Shown piece by piece: positions 7,978 through 16,103 of a stretch of 45,530 nt of DNA. Every line of letters starts with the position of its first letter. Positions within the stretch are counted from its first letter, which is position 1. The DNA is from Candidatus Aenigmatarchaeota archaeon. Lineage in GTDB: Archaea; Aenigmatarchaeota; Aenigmatarchaeia; QMZP01. The stretch is from contig JADHWJ010000001.1 in NCBI GenBank assembly GCA_016783545.1, forward strand, positions 74,369 through 119,898. Reading direction: 5' to 3'. The notes under the pieces were generated by a model, which saw only the letters and a program-made list of their open reading frames with translations, was not told where the DNA came from and searched no databases. The translations under genes and the position numbers were made by a program.

Positions 7978-9222
7978 ATGGAAGTAAAAATACTAGGATC
8001 TGGCAACGAAGTCGGAAGAGCTTCAATCATGTTGACCTCTGAGAAAAAGAGATTTCTTTTTGATCACGGAGTGAATGTAAAGGCAATGGATTATCCAATT
8101 GAGCCTAAAATGCCTATAGACGCTGTATTCCTGTCACATGCGCATTTAGATCATTCAGGAAATCTTCCACATCTCTATAAAAGAGGATATAATGGAAAGA
8201 TTTTCGCAACACCAACAACATTTGATCTGACGAATATGCTCTTAAGAGATTCTCTTAAAGTTCAGAAACTAAAGGGACTGACACCTCAGTATATGCCTGA
8301 TCACATGAATCAAATGGGAAGAAGAGAAAGAGGGATGAGATATAGAGAAAAAATCAAAATAGGCCAGGCAGTTGCTGAGCTTAGAGGTGCTGGTCATACA
8401 CCAGGTTCTTCAACAACCCTTTTGGAAGTGGATGGGAAGAGAATTTTATATACAGGGGATATAAATTTCATAGAAACCGAACTTCTCAGGCCAGCTGATA
8501 CTAAATTCAAAGACATAGACATGCTGATAACAGAGGCTACATATACATACAAGGATCATCCGGATAGGAAGAAATTAGGAGAAGAATTAAGAAAAAAAGC
8601 TGCTGATATAATAAATTCCGGCGGAACGCTGATAATGCCAAGTTTCGCTGTTGGCAGGACACAGGAAATGTTACTTATACTTTCTAAATTAGACTTTCCA
8701 ATTTACATGGATGGAATGGGAATAGATGCGACAAGAAGGGCAATGCTTCATACAGATTCTGTAAGAAATATAAAGAAATTAAGAAATGCTTTCAGCAAAG
8801 CGCAAAAAATAAGCAGGCCGAATCAAAGAAAAAAAGCAATAGAAAAACCAAGTATTGTAATAACAACTTCAGGCATGCTTTCTGGGGGCCCTGTCAATTG
8901 GTACATAAAAAATCTGCATAAAAGAGAGGACTGTTCTTTGATACTTTCAGGTTTCCAGTGTGAAAATACCACTGGAAGAACATTACTAGATACTGGTAGA
9001 TATATAAACGAGGGACTTGATATTAAACCAAAATTCAATATAGAATTCATGGATTTTTCTTCTCATTGTGGTAGAAGTGATCTAATTAATTTTATTAAAA
9101 ATGTAAATGCAAAGAAAACTATTTTAGTTCATACAGAAAGCGGACCTAAGTTTGCAAATGAGCTTAAAGATATGAATATTGATGCTGTCGCACCAAAGAA
9201 TGGAGAAATAATTGGTATATGA
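7978..9222 (+). CDS. aCPSF2-type beta-CASP ribonuclease
   Basis: Metallo-beta-lactamase/beta-CASP RNase related to eukaryotic CPSF73. 414 residues with motif 2 HAHLDH at 54-59, H140 (GAGHTPGSS), D161 (YTGDINF), then the beta-CASP domain with LIMPSFAVGRTQE, the ITTSGMLSGGP block and the C-terminal DFSSHCGRSD and LVHTESG (HxE-like) metal motifs. It has no N-terminal KH domains, so it corresponds to aCPSF2 rather than the terminator nuclease aCPSF1. The final ATGA overlaps the start of RtcA by four bases, so the two are co-translated, a sensible RNA-processing pair. Confidence 0.92.
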   Translation: MEVKILGSGNEVGRASIMLTSEKKRFLFDHGVNVKAMDYPIEPKMPIDAVFLSHAHLDHSGNLPHLYKRGYNGKIFATPTTFDLTNMLLRDSLKVQKLKGLTPQYMPDHMNQMGRRERGMRYREKIKIGQAVAELRGAGHTPGSSTTLLEVDGKRILYTGDINFIETELLRPADTKFKDIDMLITEATYTYKDHPDRKKLGEELRKKAADIINSGGTLIMPSFAVGRTQEMLLILSKLDFPIYMDGMGIDATRRAMLHTDSVRNIKKLRNAFSKAQKISRPNQRKKAIEKPSIVITTSGMLSGGPVNWYIKNLHKREDCSLILSGFQCENTTGRTLLDTGRYINEGLDIKPKFNIEFMDFSSHCGRSDLINFIKNVNAKKTILVHTESGPKFANELKDMNIDAVAPKNGEIIGI

Positions 9223-10226
9223 TAGAAATAGATGGTTCCTATAAAGAAGCCGGGGGGCAGATAATACGAACTGCTATAGGCCTTTCAGCGGTTACAGGAA
9301 AGCCATGCAGAATTTTTAATATTCGAAAGGGCAGGTCGCAGCCAGGTCTTAAAGCACAGCACCTGAGTGGAATAAATGCTGTTGCAAAGCTTTGCAACGC
9401 AAAGACAGATGGTTTTAAAATTGGTTCTGAAAAGATTGAATTCCATCCAGGAAATCTTTCTCATAAGCCATTGAAAATAGATATCGGAACTGCTGGCTCA
9501 GTTACACTGGTGTTACAATCCCTAATAATACCTGCTATACATACTGACAAAGAATTGGTTTTTAAAGTAATAGGTGGTACAAATGTTGCCTGGTCACCAA
9601 CAGTGGAATATTTTCAGCATATATTCTGCGACTTTCTTAAGAAAATGGGAATTGATATTCATATAGATACAAAAAGATATGGATTTTATCCAAAGGGTGG
9701 TGGGATTGTCAATGTCACTGTTCATCCAGGAGATATAGTACCACTAAGGCTTGAAGAAAGAGGAAAAATGATCAGGGCAGATGCCTGGTCTGTCGCATCC
9801 AAAACCCTTGAAAAGCCAAGGGTCGCAGAAAGGCAGATTGAAGGCGTTAAACAGATAGAAATAGAAAAAAAGAACGTGCAGTATGTTGATTCAAATTCTA
9901 CAGGCTCTTCTTTACATATGCACGCACACTACGAAAACTGCAAACTTGGTGCATCAGTTCTTGGTGAAAGAGGAAAATTAGCTGAAAATGTTGGTGAGGA
10001 AGCGGCCTCACTTTTGAAAAAACAAATGGAATCTAATGCCTGTCTGGATGAATGGATGGGCGACCAGATTCTGCCGTATAATGCATTGGCAGGAAAATCC
10101 AGAGTAACAGTCTCGAAAATCACAAATCACCTGCTGACAAATATCTGGGCAATAGAAAAATTTCTGCCTGTGAAATTCCAGATTGAAAGGGGAGTGCCAA
10201 GCACAGTATCGATAAAGATGCAATGA
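9219..10226 (+). CDS. rtcA: RNA 3'-terminal phosphate cyclase
   Basis: ATP-dependent enzyme that converts RNA 3'-phosphates into 2',3'-cyclic phosphates. The 335-residue protein begins IEIDGSYKEAGGQIIRTA and contains IRKGRSQPGLKAQHL, IDIGTAGSV, the FYPKGGG block and the C-terminal ITNHLLTN with the probable nucleotidylated histidine H304. Length is typical. It starts inside the end of the aCPSF2 gene (ATGA). The partner RtcB ligase is not in this window. A weak AGTTA/TAACT stem (10227-10231 with 10238-10242) follows the stop. Confidence 0.94.
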   Translation: MIEIDGSYKEAGGQIIRTAIGLSAVTGKPCRIFNIRKGRSQPGLKAQHLSGINAVAKLCNAKTDGFKIGSEKIEFHPGNLSHKPLKIDIGTAGSVTLVLQSLIIPAIHTDKELVFKVIGGTNVAWSPTVEYFQHIFCDFLKKMGIDIHIDTKRYGFYPKGGGIVNVTVHPGDIVPLRLEERGKMIRADAWSVASKTLEKPRVAERQIEGVKQIEIEKKNVQYVDSNSTGSSLHMHAHYENCKLGASVLGERGKLAENVGEEAASLLKKQMESNACLDEWMGDQILPYNALAGKSRVTVSKITNHLLTNIWAIEKFLPVKFQIERGVPSTVSIKMQ

Positions 10227-10258
10227 AGTTAAATATCTAACTCATTAATTAGTATCTG

Positions 10259-10996
10259 ATGGGGATGAAACTTTCCATAATAATGCCGGTGTATAATGGA
10301 TCTTCTTTTATAGAAAAAAATGTCTTAAAAGTAAAGGATGTTCTTGATACGATTAACATTGATTATGAGATCATTGTTGTCAATGATGGCTCAACCGACA
10401 ATACAAAAGAAGAGCTAATGAAAATAAACAAAGGAAATATAAAAACACTAAGCTATGAAAAAAATCAGGGAAAGGGCCATGCAATAAAACATGGTTTTAA
10501 ATCATCAGAAGGAGAGCTTGTAGGATTTCTGGATTCTGATCTTGACCTGAACCCAGGTCAGATTAAAAATTTCGTTAAATTTATGGAAAGTACAGGTGCG
10601 GATATAGTTATAGGTTCAAAAAGGCATCCGCTTTCAAATGTCAGTTATCCAATGAAGAGACGGGTTCTAAGTGCAGGCTATCAGTTCATAAACAAGATTC
10701 TGTTCAATCTCAATGTCAGAGACACACAGGTCGGCTTGAAATTATTCAAACATGATGCTTTGGAAGATATATTACCAAGGATTATGGTCAAGCAATATGC
10801 TTTTGATCTTGAGGTTCTTGTGAATGCAAATATGCTGGGATATAAGATAATAGAGGCTCCTATAGATCTTGATTTTAAATTCAATGGCTCATTTGTAAAA
10901 ATGGGCGCTATCTGGAATATAATCCTGGACACCTGTTCAATTTTTTATAGAAAAAATATTTTACATTCCTATAGTAAGAAGAGATGCTCAGAATAA
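10259..10996 (+). CDS. GT2 glycosyltransferase, dolichyl-phosphate sugar synthase-like
   Basis: Transfers a hexose from a nucleotide sugar, probably to a polyprenyl/dolichyl phosphate. 245 residues with the DPM1-like pattern: IIMPVYNG, NDGSTDNT (D43), FLDSDLDL with DSD at 92-94, and DTQVGLKLFKHDA. It has no C-terminal membrane domain, as in soluble DPM1-like synthases. The start ATG (10259) is followed by another two codons later. It is leaderless-looking, and an AT-rich element lies about 25 bases upstream. It marks the left end of the glycan locus and ends 8 bases before the convergent oxidoreductase gene. Confidence 0.87.
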   Translation: MGMKLSIIMPVYNGSSFIEKNVLKVKDVLDTINIDYEIIVVNDGSTDNTKEELMKINKGNIKTLSYEKNQGKGHAIKHGFKSSEGELVGFLDSDLDLNPGQIKNFVKFMESTGADIVIGSKRHPLSNVSYPMKRRVLSAGYQFINKILFNLNVRDTQVGLKLFKHDALEDILPRIMVKQYAFDLEVLVNANMLGYKIIEAPIDLDFKFNGSFVKMGAIWNIILDTCSIFYRKNILHSYSKKRCSE

Positions 10997-11004
10997 TATA
11001 AATA

Positions 11005-12027
11005 CTATTCATCATTTTTAAACATAATATTCTTTCCACCATTCTTCAATGATTCTTGTGCGGTTTCAAGTATCTTAATAACTCTTAGCCCATCTTTGGC
11101 ATCAGTTAACGGATTTTTATTCTGAGAGATGCACTCCAAAAAATGTTCAGCTTGATTCTTTAGCGGTTCAGACTGTTTTACTTTCAGGACATGGACGTCT
11201 CCTATGCTGATGATGGATTGGTAGTCACTATATTCAGATAGGTTTTCTGATATACTATCATCTATGCTTCTTTCAAAAAATTTTATCATCTCATTTTTAT
11301 TGACATCATCAAAAGTTACCATGCCTTTGGAACCAACTATTGTTATCTTTCTTATTTTTTCAGGAGCTATCCAATTAGCATGTATATTACATATTATACC
11401 ATTTGGGAATTTCAGATTTACAAAAACTAAATCCTCTACATCATTTTGTATATAGGACCCGCCTTCTGCAATTATTTTTTCTGGTAGAGCATCCAGCAAA
11501 AAGAGCACTATGGAAATATCATGCGTTGCTAAATCCCAAAGAGCATTGGCATGTTTCCTTATAGGACCCAGTCCTAATCTTTCTGCATTTATGTAATAGA
11601 TATCCCCTAATTTCTCCTTTATGATTTCTTTCAGTTTTCTGATACCAGTATTATACATGTAAACATGCCCTACCATTAACACTAGATTATTTTCATTGGC
11701 AATTTTCATTAATTCCTTTCCTTGTTCAATATTAGAAACAAATGGTTTTTCTATGAGTACGTGTTTACCTTTCTCTAAGCAGTACTTTGCAATTTCATAA
11801 TGTGTATCCATGGGGGTTGTTATTACCATTGCATCTACATCAGGATTTTCTGCCAGTTCTTTGTAATCTTCAAAGATTTTTACGTCAGGGTATAAAGATT
11901 TTATTTTTTCCAGGTTAGTCCTATGTAAATCGCAGCAGCAAACAATCTTGCTTTCTTGTAGTTCATTGAAAATTCTAATATAATTCGGACCCCAGTATCC
12001 ACAGCCAATTACAGCAACATTTATCAT
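11005..12027 (-). CDS. Gfo/Idh/MocA-family sugar oxidoreductase
   Basis: NAD(P)-dependent dehydrogenase that typically oxidises C3 of a nucleotide sugar. 340 residues: Rossmann loop VIGCGYWG at 6-13, signature EKPF at 93-96 (K94), GHVYMYN at 120-126, and D165/H169 in LWDLATHD, as in WlbA-like UDP-GlcNAc(A) 3-dehydrogenases. The aminotransferase and acetyltransferase that normally follow in that pathway are not in this window, so the exact substrate is open. The start ATG 12027 has GGTG four bases upstream. It is divergent from the next GT2 gene. Confidence 0.85.
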   Translation of the reverse strand: MINVAVIGCGYWGPNYIRIFNELQESKIVCCCDLHRTNLEKIKSLYPDVKIFEDYKELAENPDVDAMVITTPMDTHYEIAKYCLEKGKHVLIEKPFVSNIEQGKELMKIANENNLVLMVGHVYMYNTGIRKLKEIIKEKLGDIYYINAERLGLGPIRKHANALWDLATHDISIVLFLLDALPEKIIAEGGSYIQNDVEDLVFVNLKFPNGIICNIHANWIAPEKIRKITIVGSKGMVTFDDVNKNEMIKFFERSIDDSISENLSEYSDYQSIISIGDVHVLKVKQSEPLKNQAEHFLECISQNKNPLTDAKDGLRVIKILETAQESLKNGGKNIMFKNDE

Positions 12028-12140
12028 TTAACACCAGTTCAATTTTGTATGTTAGAAATTAATTTGTAAGTGTGGTATCAGAGAAAAGGTGTGTCACAAT
12101 GCTTTTAAACAATTTATTTATAAAATTTAAGGGAGTGATA
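12028..12140. promoter_or_regulatory. Divergent intergenic region; ribosome site fixes the GT2 start
   Basis: 113-base spacer. On the plus strand GGGAGTGAT (12131-12139) lies directly before ATG 12141 and decides this start over longer alternatives. TTTTAAAC at 12103-12110 is a possible TATA box. On the minus strand GGTG precedes the oxidoreductase ATG. Confidence 0.45.
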
Positions 12141-13067
12141 ATGAAAACATTTTCTATAATAATCGCAGTGAAGGAATTCAATAAAAATCTTGAAAAATGT
12201 TTAGAGGGATGTCTGAACCTGGACCATAAGAATTATGAGATAATAGTTCTGCCTGATCTTGGTTTCAAAAGAGATTCCAGAATCAAGCAGATAGTCACAG
12301 GTAATGTCAGCCCAGCTGAAAAAAGAGATATTGGAGCAGAATATTCTGATTCTGAAATACTTGCGTTTATAGATGATGATGCATTTCCCAGAGAGGACTG
12401 GCTAAAAAAAGCAGAAAAATATTTTCAAAGGCCAGATACAGTGGCTGTTGGCGGTCCTGGAGTAGAGCACCCAAATGATAGCAAACGGCAGAAAGCTTCT
12501 GATTTGGTTCTATCATCATTTATAGGTTCAGGTAGCATGAGGCGGAGATACAAACCAGGCAAAGAGGCAGAGATAATTGACCACCCAACATGTAATCTTT
12601 TCATAAGGAAAAAAGCATTTGAAAGTATTGGCGGATTTGATACAAAGTATTGGCCAGGAGAAGATACAAAGCTTTGCAATTCTCTTGTGAAATCAGGAAG
12701 AAAGATAGTATATGCGCCAGATATTGTTGTCTATCATCATAGAAGAAATCTTTTCAAACCTCATCTAAAACAGATATGGAGATATGGATTTTACAGAGGG
12801 GTGTTTGCAAAGAGATTCCCAGAAACTTCAAGAAAGGTTTCGTTTTTCCTTCCAAGTGTTCTGGTCCTATTGATGCTTTTTGGATGGCTATCTGTTTTTA
12901 TAAATAATTTGGTTTTCTATGTTTACGCTTCTTTTATTTCAATCTATCTTTTGGCATCATTTTTAACTGCCATAAGAAATGTAAAATTCTTCTATCTGAC
13001 ATTTCCTGGTATCATATCAACTCATATAGTGTATGGAATAGCTTTTATCCACGGAATTTTCAAATAA
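12141..13067 (+). CDS. GT2 glycosyltransferase with C-terminal membrane helices
   Basis: 308-residue inverting glycosyltransferase: FSIIIAVKEFN, FIDDDAFPREDW (DDD metal site), the acceptor-side PTCNLFIRKKAFESIGGFD and the GED segment WPGEDTKLC, then two or three hydrophobic segments in the last 80 residues that anchor it to the membrane. A longer frame open upstream to 12072 is rejected because its first 23 residues are not family-like and a strong ribosome site precedes ATG 12141. It leads the plus-strand run that continues to 24,307 but is separated from the next gene by a 137-base spacer holding two inverted repeats. Confidence 0.85.
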   Translation: MKTFSIIIAVKEFNKNLEKCLEGCLNLDHKNYEIIVLPDLGFKRDSRIKQIVTGNVSPAEKRDIGAEYSDSEILAFIDDDAFPREDWLKKAEKYFQRPDTVAVGGPGVEHPNDSKRQKASDLVLSSFIGSGSMRRRYKPGKEAEIIDHPTCNLFIRKKAFESIGGFDTKYWPGEDTKLCNSLVKSGRKIVYAPDIVVYHHRRNLFKPHLKQIWRYGFYRGVFAKRFPETSRKVSFFLPSVLVLLMLFGWLSVFINNLVFYVYASFISIYLLASFLTAIRNVKFFYLTFPGIISTHIVYGIAFIHGIFK

Positions 13068-13068
13068 A

Positions 13069-13117
13069 GTACCCACAGTTAAAATAATCGGTATGTTGAA
13101 TCTTGGTTAGTGGGTAC
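13069..13117. repeat. Inverted repeat 1 (8-bp arms, 33-base loop)
   Basis: Perfect arms GTACCCAC (13069-13076) and GTGGGTAC (13110-13117), starting one base after the stop codon of the GT2 gene. The overall span of 49 bases equals that of the second inverted repeat immediately downstream. The loop has no recognisable box C/D or tRNA element. It could be an RNA hairpin or a paired operator. Confidence 0.6.
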
Positions 13118-13120
13118 AAC

Positions 13121-13169
13121 TAGCAAACTTTCTGTTACATCAATGGTATTCTAGTTCAAAAGTTTGCTA
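13121..13169. repeat. Inverted repeat 2 (11-bp arms, 27-base loop)
   Basis: Perfect arms TAGCAAACTTT (13121-13131) and AAAGTTTGCTA (13159-13169), span 49 bases, three bases after inverted repeat 1. An alternative pairing exists between AACTAG (13118-13123) and CTAGTT (13151-13156). The right arm abuts TATAAAG (13168-13174), a candidate TATA box for the intein-bearing radical SAM gene, so a protein or RNA structure here could affect its transcription. Confidence 0.65.
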
Positions 13170-13204
13170 TAAAGTAATAATAAGCTTAAAAACAATTTAT
13201 TTCC
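13164..13204 (+). promoter_or_regulatory. Candidate promoter of the intein-bearing radical SAM gene
   Basis: TATAAAG at 13168-13174 overlaps the end of inverted repeat 2 and is 31-37 bases before ATG 13205, which would give a leader of only a few bases. A second AT box (TTAAAAAC) lies around 13186-13193. No ribosome site is visible before the ATG, consistent with a (near-)leaderless transcript. Confidence 0.35.
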
Positions 13205-16078
13205 ATGAAAATTTCAATCTCCTATCCACCGATTTCCGATGCAAGAGGAACTCCCTTACTCTCGCAGAATAGGCAATTTCAATATTTTTCAGAACCATGC
13301 TTTATCTACCCAATGGTTCCTTCATCTGCTGCAACACTTCTGAAACAGTCAGGGCACCATGTAATATGGGATGATTCCATAGCTGAAAGAAAGAAAGAAG
13401 ATAATTGGTTTAGAGATATTGAAAACCAAAATCCAGACTTAGTAGCCATAGAAACAAAGACACCGGTCATAAAGCAGCACTGGAGAATAATAAACAAATT
13501 GAAGGAAAAAATTCCGAAAATGAAAATTGTTTTGTTTGGGGATCATGTTACTGCTCTGCCAAAAGAAAGCTTTCTAAATTCCAAAGTGGATTTTGTTCTG
13601 ACGGGTGGTGATTATGATTTTCTGCTTCTTAATTTAGTTAACTATTTAGAAGGCAAAGAAAAGCTAGAACCTGGTATATGGCTTAGAGATGGCACTCAGA
13701 TAAAAAACACTGGAAAATTCGAGCTAAAGCATGACCTTAATGGCCTGCCTTTTATAGATAGGGATTTAACCAAATGGAAACGCTATGCATATGATAATGG
13801 AAATTACAAGAAACTTCCTGGTACATACACAATGGCCGGAAGGGACTGCTGGCACGCGAAATGCACATTCTGTTTGCATCCAGAAACAAAAATTTTGACA
13901 AATTTAGGAATGATGAACATTAAAGATATTGTTGAAGATAATGGAGATATAAAAGTTCTGACTCATAAATGCAGATTCAAGAACATTTCAAAAAGAATGA
14001 AAAGATCATATAATAAAAATATTATTGAAATTTGCAGTTTATATCTTCCTTATGGCATCAAATTAACGCCAAATCATAAACTATTTTCTTTAAAAAGAGA
14101 TAATATGAAAAGATGTTCGCATAGAAGTTGTTGGTCGTATTTTTGCAAACCTTATTTAAAATCAAAATTTCTTCGATGCAAAGATTGTAATCATAAGTAT
14201 TATAAAAATTATCAGTTAAATTTTACAAGGGCCGATGAATTAAGAAAAGGGGACTATTTGGCTGTTCCTATTATAAGAGAGATCAAAGATATTAAAAAAA
14301 TCAGAATAGAAAACTTATTAAATGAAAATCCAATGAAAGTTAAAACAACTAAGGTAATTTCTGAAAAGAAAATTGAAGAAATTTTTGAATTACACGATAT
14401 TGGTGTTTCTCAGAGAGAAATAGCAAGAAAATTGGATTTGAATAGAGAAACAATTAAAAGATATTTGCATTTAAGAACTAAAAAGTCTTTGGATTTTGAA
14501 GAGAAATGTATAAATCTAAAAGATGGGTTAATATGGCAAAGAGGTAATAAAAATAAAATTAAAAATGAAATATTAATTTCTGAAGATTTTCTCAGGCTTG
14601 TTGGATACTATCTTTCGGAAGGGCATGTACATAAATTGAAAAGTCGGCCAAATTCATGGATGGTTGGGTTTACATTCTCCCAAAAGGAAGAGAGATACAT
14701 AAATGACGTAAAGGTGATCTTTAAGAAAATTTTTGGCATAGAACTCAATGAAATCTATAATCAAAAAAATCACACAGTTCAATTATACACAGGATCTTCA
14801 ATTCTAGGCAGATTCTTTAAAACACTGTTTGGTAAGGATTGTTATAAAAAAATAATACCAAACAATTTTATGTATTTGCCACTAAAAAAACAAAGAGAAC
14901 TTCTTTCGGGACTCTTCAGGGGCGATGGGCATTTAAGAATAAGGAATAGATGTGGAATAGAATACATTTTTGGGACAGTATCTGAAAAATTAGCAACTCA
15001 GGTATTTCTTTTGCTTCTAAGGCAAAATGTAATACCAAGTTTTCATGTACTTAAAAGGAGAGGGAAAGCGACGGCACAACAATTCTCTATAAGTCTTTCC
15101 CATTTAGATATTAATAAAGTCTTTCCTGAGATAAAATTGCCATTAAGAAGAAATAATTATAAACACGGTTTCATATTCAAAAATTATGCAATGATACCTG
15201 TTAAGAGCATAAAAGAAGAAAAATATAATGGATATGTTTATAATTTGACAATAGAAGATGATCATAGTTATACCGCGAATTTAGTTAATGCAAAGAACTG
15301 CTCATGGACTACAACATACCCTTCTTACAGATCATCCAGACCAGAAAAACTTCTGGAAGAGATTGAAATGCTTATAGAAAAATATGGAATTAAAGAGATA
15401 ATGGATGATTCTGGTTCGTTTCCAATCGGTAGCTGGCTGAAGAAATTCTGCAACGGTATGATAGAAAATGGATATAATAAGCAATTGAATCTGGATTGCA
15501 ACATGAGATTTGGCGCTCTGAGTTTTGAGGAATATAAGCTGATGAAGAAGGCTGGATTCAGGCTACTCTTGTTTGGACTGGAATCTGCAAACCAGGTGAC
15601 TCTGGACAGAATAAACAAAAAACTAAAAGTAGAGGAAATAGTAAGGTCTTGCAGAAAAGCAAAGAAGGCTGGTTTAGAACCGCATATAACAATAATGTTT
15701 GGCTATCCCTGGGAAACAAAAAAACATGCGCAGAAAACATTGGATTTGGGAAAATATCTTATGAAAAAAGGATATGCAGATACTTTACAGTCAACTGTTG
15801 TTATACCTTATCCAGGAACACCGTTATTCGAAGAGGCAAAGAAAAACAATTGGCTGAAAACAATGGACTGGAACAGGTATGATATGGATATGCCAATATT
15901 GAAAACGCCAATGTCTGATTCAGAAATAAATGAGATGGTGCAAGGCCTTTACAGGGTTGCATTTAATCCAGAGTTTGTTCTGAGAAAAATTCTAGGAACA
16001 AGAAGTCCAGACGATATCAAATTCTTCTTAAGGGCTGGAAAAAAGGTCCTCGGGCATGTGAATGATTTTTCACATTAA
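13205..16078 (+). CDS. B12-binding-type radical SAM enzyme interrupted by an intein
   Basis: 957-residue precursor. Removing the intein (residues 223-698) leaves a 481-residue enzyme. N-terminal residues 1 to about 170 resemble a cobalamin-binding domain (ATLLKQSGHHVIWDD, VLFGDHVTALP) without the DxHxxG cobalt-ligand motif. The radical SAM motif is spaced C-x4-C-x2-C after splicing: C215 and C220 in GRDCWHAKCTF, then C699 in CSWTTTYP. I recall this GRDCW-x3-CTFCSWT form from B12-type radical SAM proteins of uncertain function. The C-terminal half has FGLESANQ, HITIMFGYPWET and IPYPGTPLFEEA, normal for this family. It probably modifies (for example C-methylates) a glycan or lipid, which is inferred from the flanking glycosyltransferases. 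A flippase gene follows after 25 bases. Confidence 0.85.
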   Translation: MKISISYPPISDARGTPLLSQNRQFQYFSEPCFIYPMVPSSAATLLKQSGHHVIWDDSIAERKKEDNWFRDIENQNPDLVAIETKTPVIKQHWRIINKLKEKIPKMKIVLFGDHVTALPKESFLNSKVDFVLTGGDYDFLLLNLVNYLEGKEKLEPGIWLRDGTQIKNTGKFELKHDLNGLPFIDRDLTKWKRYAYDNGNYKKLPGTYTMAGRDCWHAKCTFCLHPETKILTNLGMMNIKDIVEDNGDIKVLTHKCRFKNISKRMKRSYNKNIIEICSLYLPYGIKLTPNHKLFSLKRDNMKRCSHRSCWSYFCKPYLKSKFLRCKDCNHKYYKNYQLNFTRADELRKGDYLAVPIIREIKDIKKIRIENLLNENPMKVKTTKVISEKKIEEIFELHDIGVSQREIARKLDLNRETIKRYLHLRTKKSLDFEEKCINLKDGLIWQRGNKNKIKNEILISEDFLRLVGYYLSEGHVHKLKSRPNSWMVGFTFSQKEERYINDVKVIFKKIFGIELNEIYNQKNHTVQLYTGSSILGRFFKTLFGKDCYKKIIPNNFMYLPLKKQRELLSGLFRGDGHLRIRNRCGIEYIFGTVSEKLATQVFLLLLRQNVIPSFHVLKRRGKATAQQFSISLSHLDINKVFPEIKLPLRRNNYKHGFIFKNYAMIPVKSIKEEKYNGYVYNLTIEDDHSYTANLVNAKNCSWTTTYPSYRSSRPEKLLEEIEMLIEKYGIKEIMDDSGSFPIGSWLKKFCNGMIENGYNKQLNLDCNMRFGALSFEEYKLMKKAGFRLLLFGLESANQVTLDRINKKLKVEEIVRSCRKAKKAGLEPHITIMFGYPWETKKHAQKTLDLGKYLMKKGYADTLQSTVVIPYPGTPLFEEAKKNNWLKTMDWNRYDMDMPILKTPMSDSEINEMVQGLYRVAFNPEFVLRKILGTRSPDDIKFFLRAGKKVLGHVNDFSH
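13871..15298 (+). mobile_element. Intein with LAGLIDADG endonuclease in the radical SAM cluster motif
   Basis: 476-residue in-frame intein (precursor residues 223-698). Block A is C223 LHPETKILTN. Block B is LTPNHKLFSL (TxxH). The two endonuclease motifs are LVGYYLSEG at 465-473 and LLSGLFRGDG at 566-575. Block F is VYNLTIEDDHSYTANLV. The C-terminal residues are A-K-N, followed by Cys699 as the +1 nucleophile. The penultimate residue is Lys instead of the usual His. Insertions include a Cys cluster (C304, C309, C314, C325, C328) and a helix-turn-helix (about 397-421). The segment is visibly more AT-rich than the extein, which suggests recent arrival. The C220 of the extein is exactly at position -3. 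Confidence 0.92.
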
Positions 16079-16103
16079 TTAAACCAATAACACAATATGT
16101 TTT

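Noticed and set aside
10227-10242. AGTTA/TAACT hairpin after rtcA as terminator
   Set aside because: Only five base pairs, AT-rich, without a following T-run; likely chance.
12072-12140. Longer N-terminus for the GT2 gene
   Set aside because: The extra 23 residues are not family-like, and GGGAGTGAT directly before ATG 12141 fixes the start.
13069-13117. tRNA or H/ACA-type RNA in the inverted repeat
   Set aside because: Span of 49 bases is too short for a tRNA, no T-loop/anticodon arrangement fits, and no convincing ACA box or K-turn was seen.
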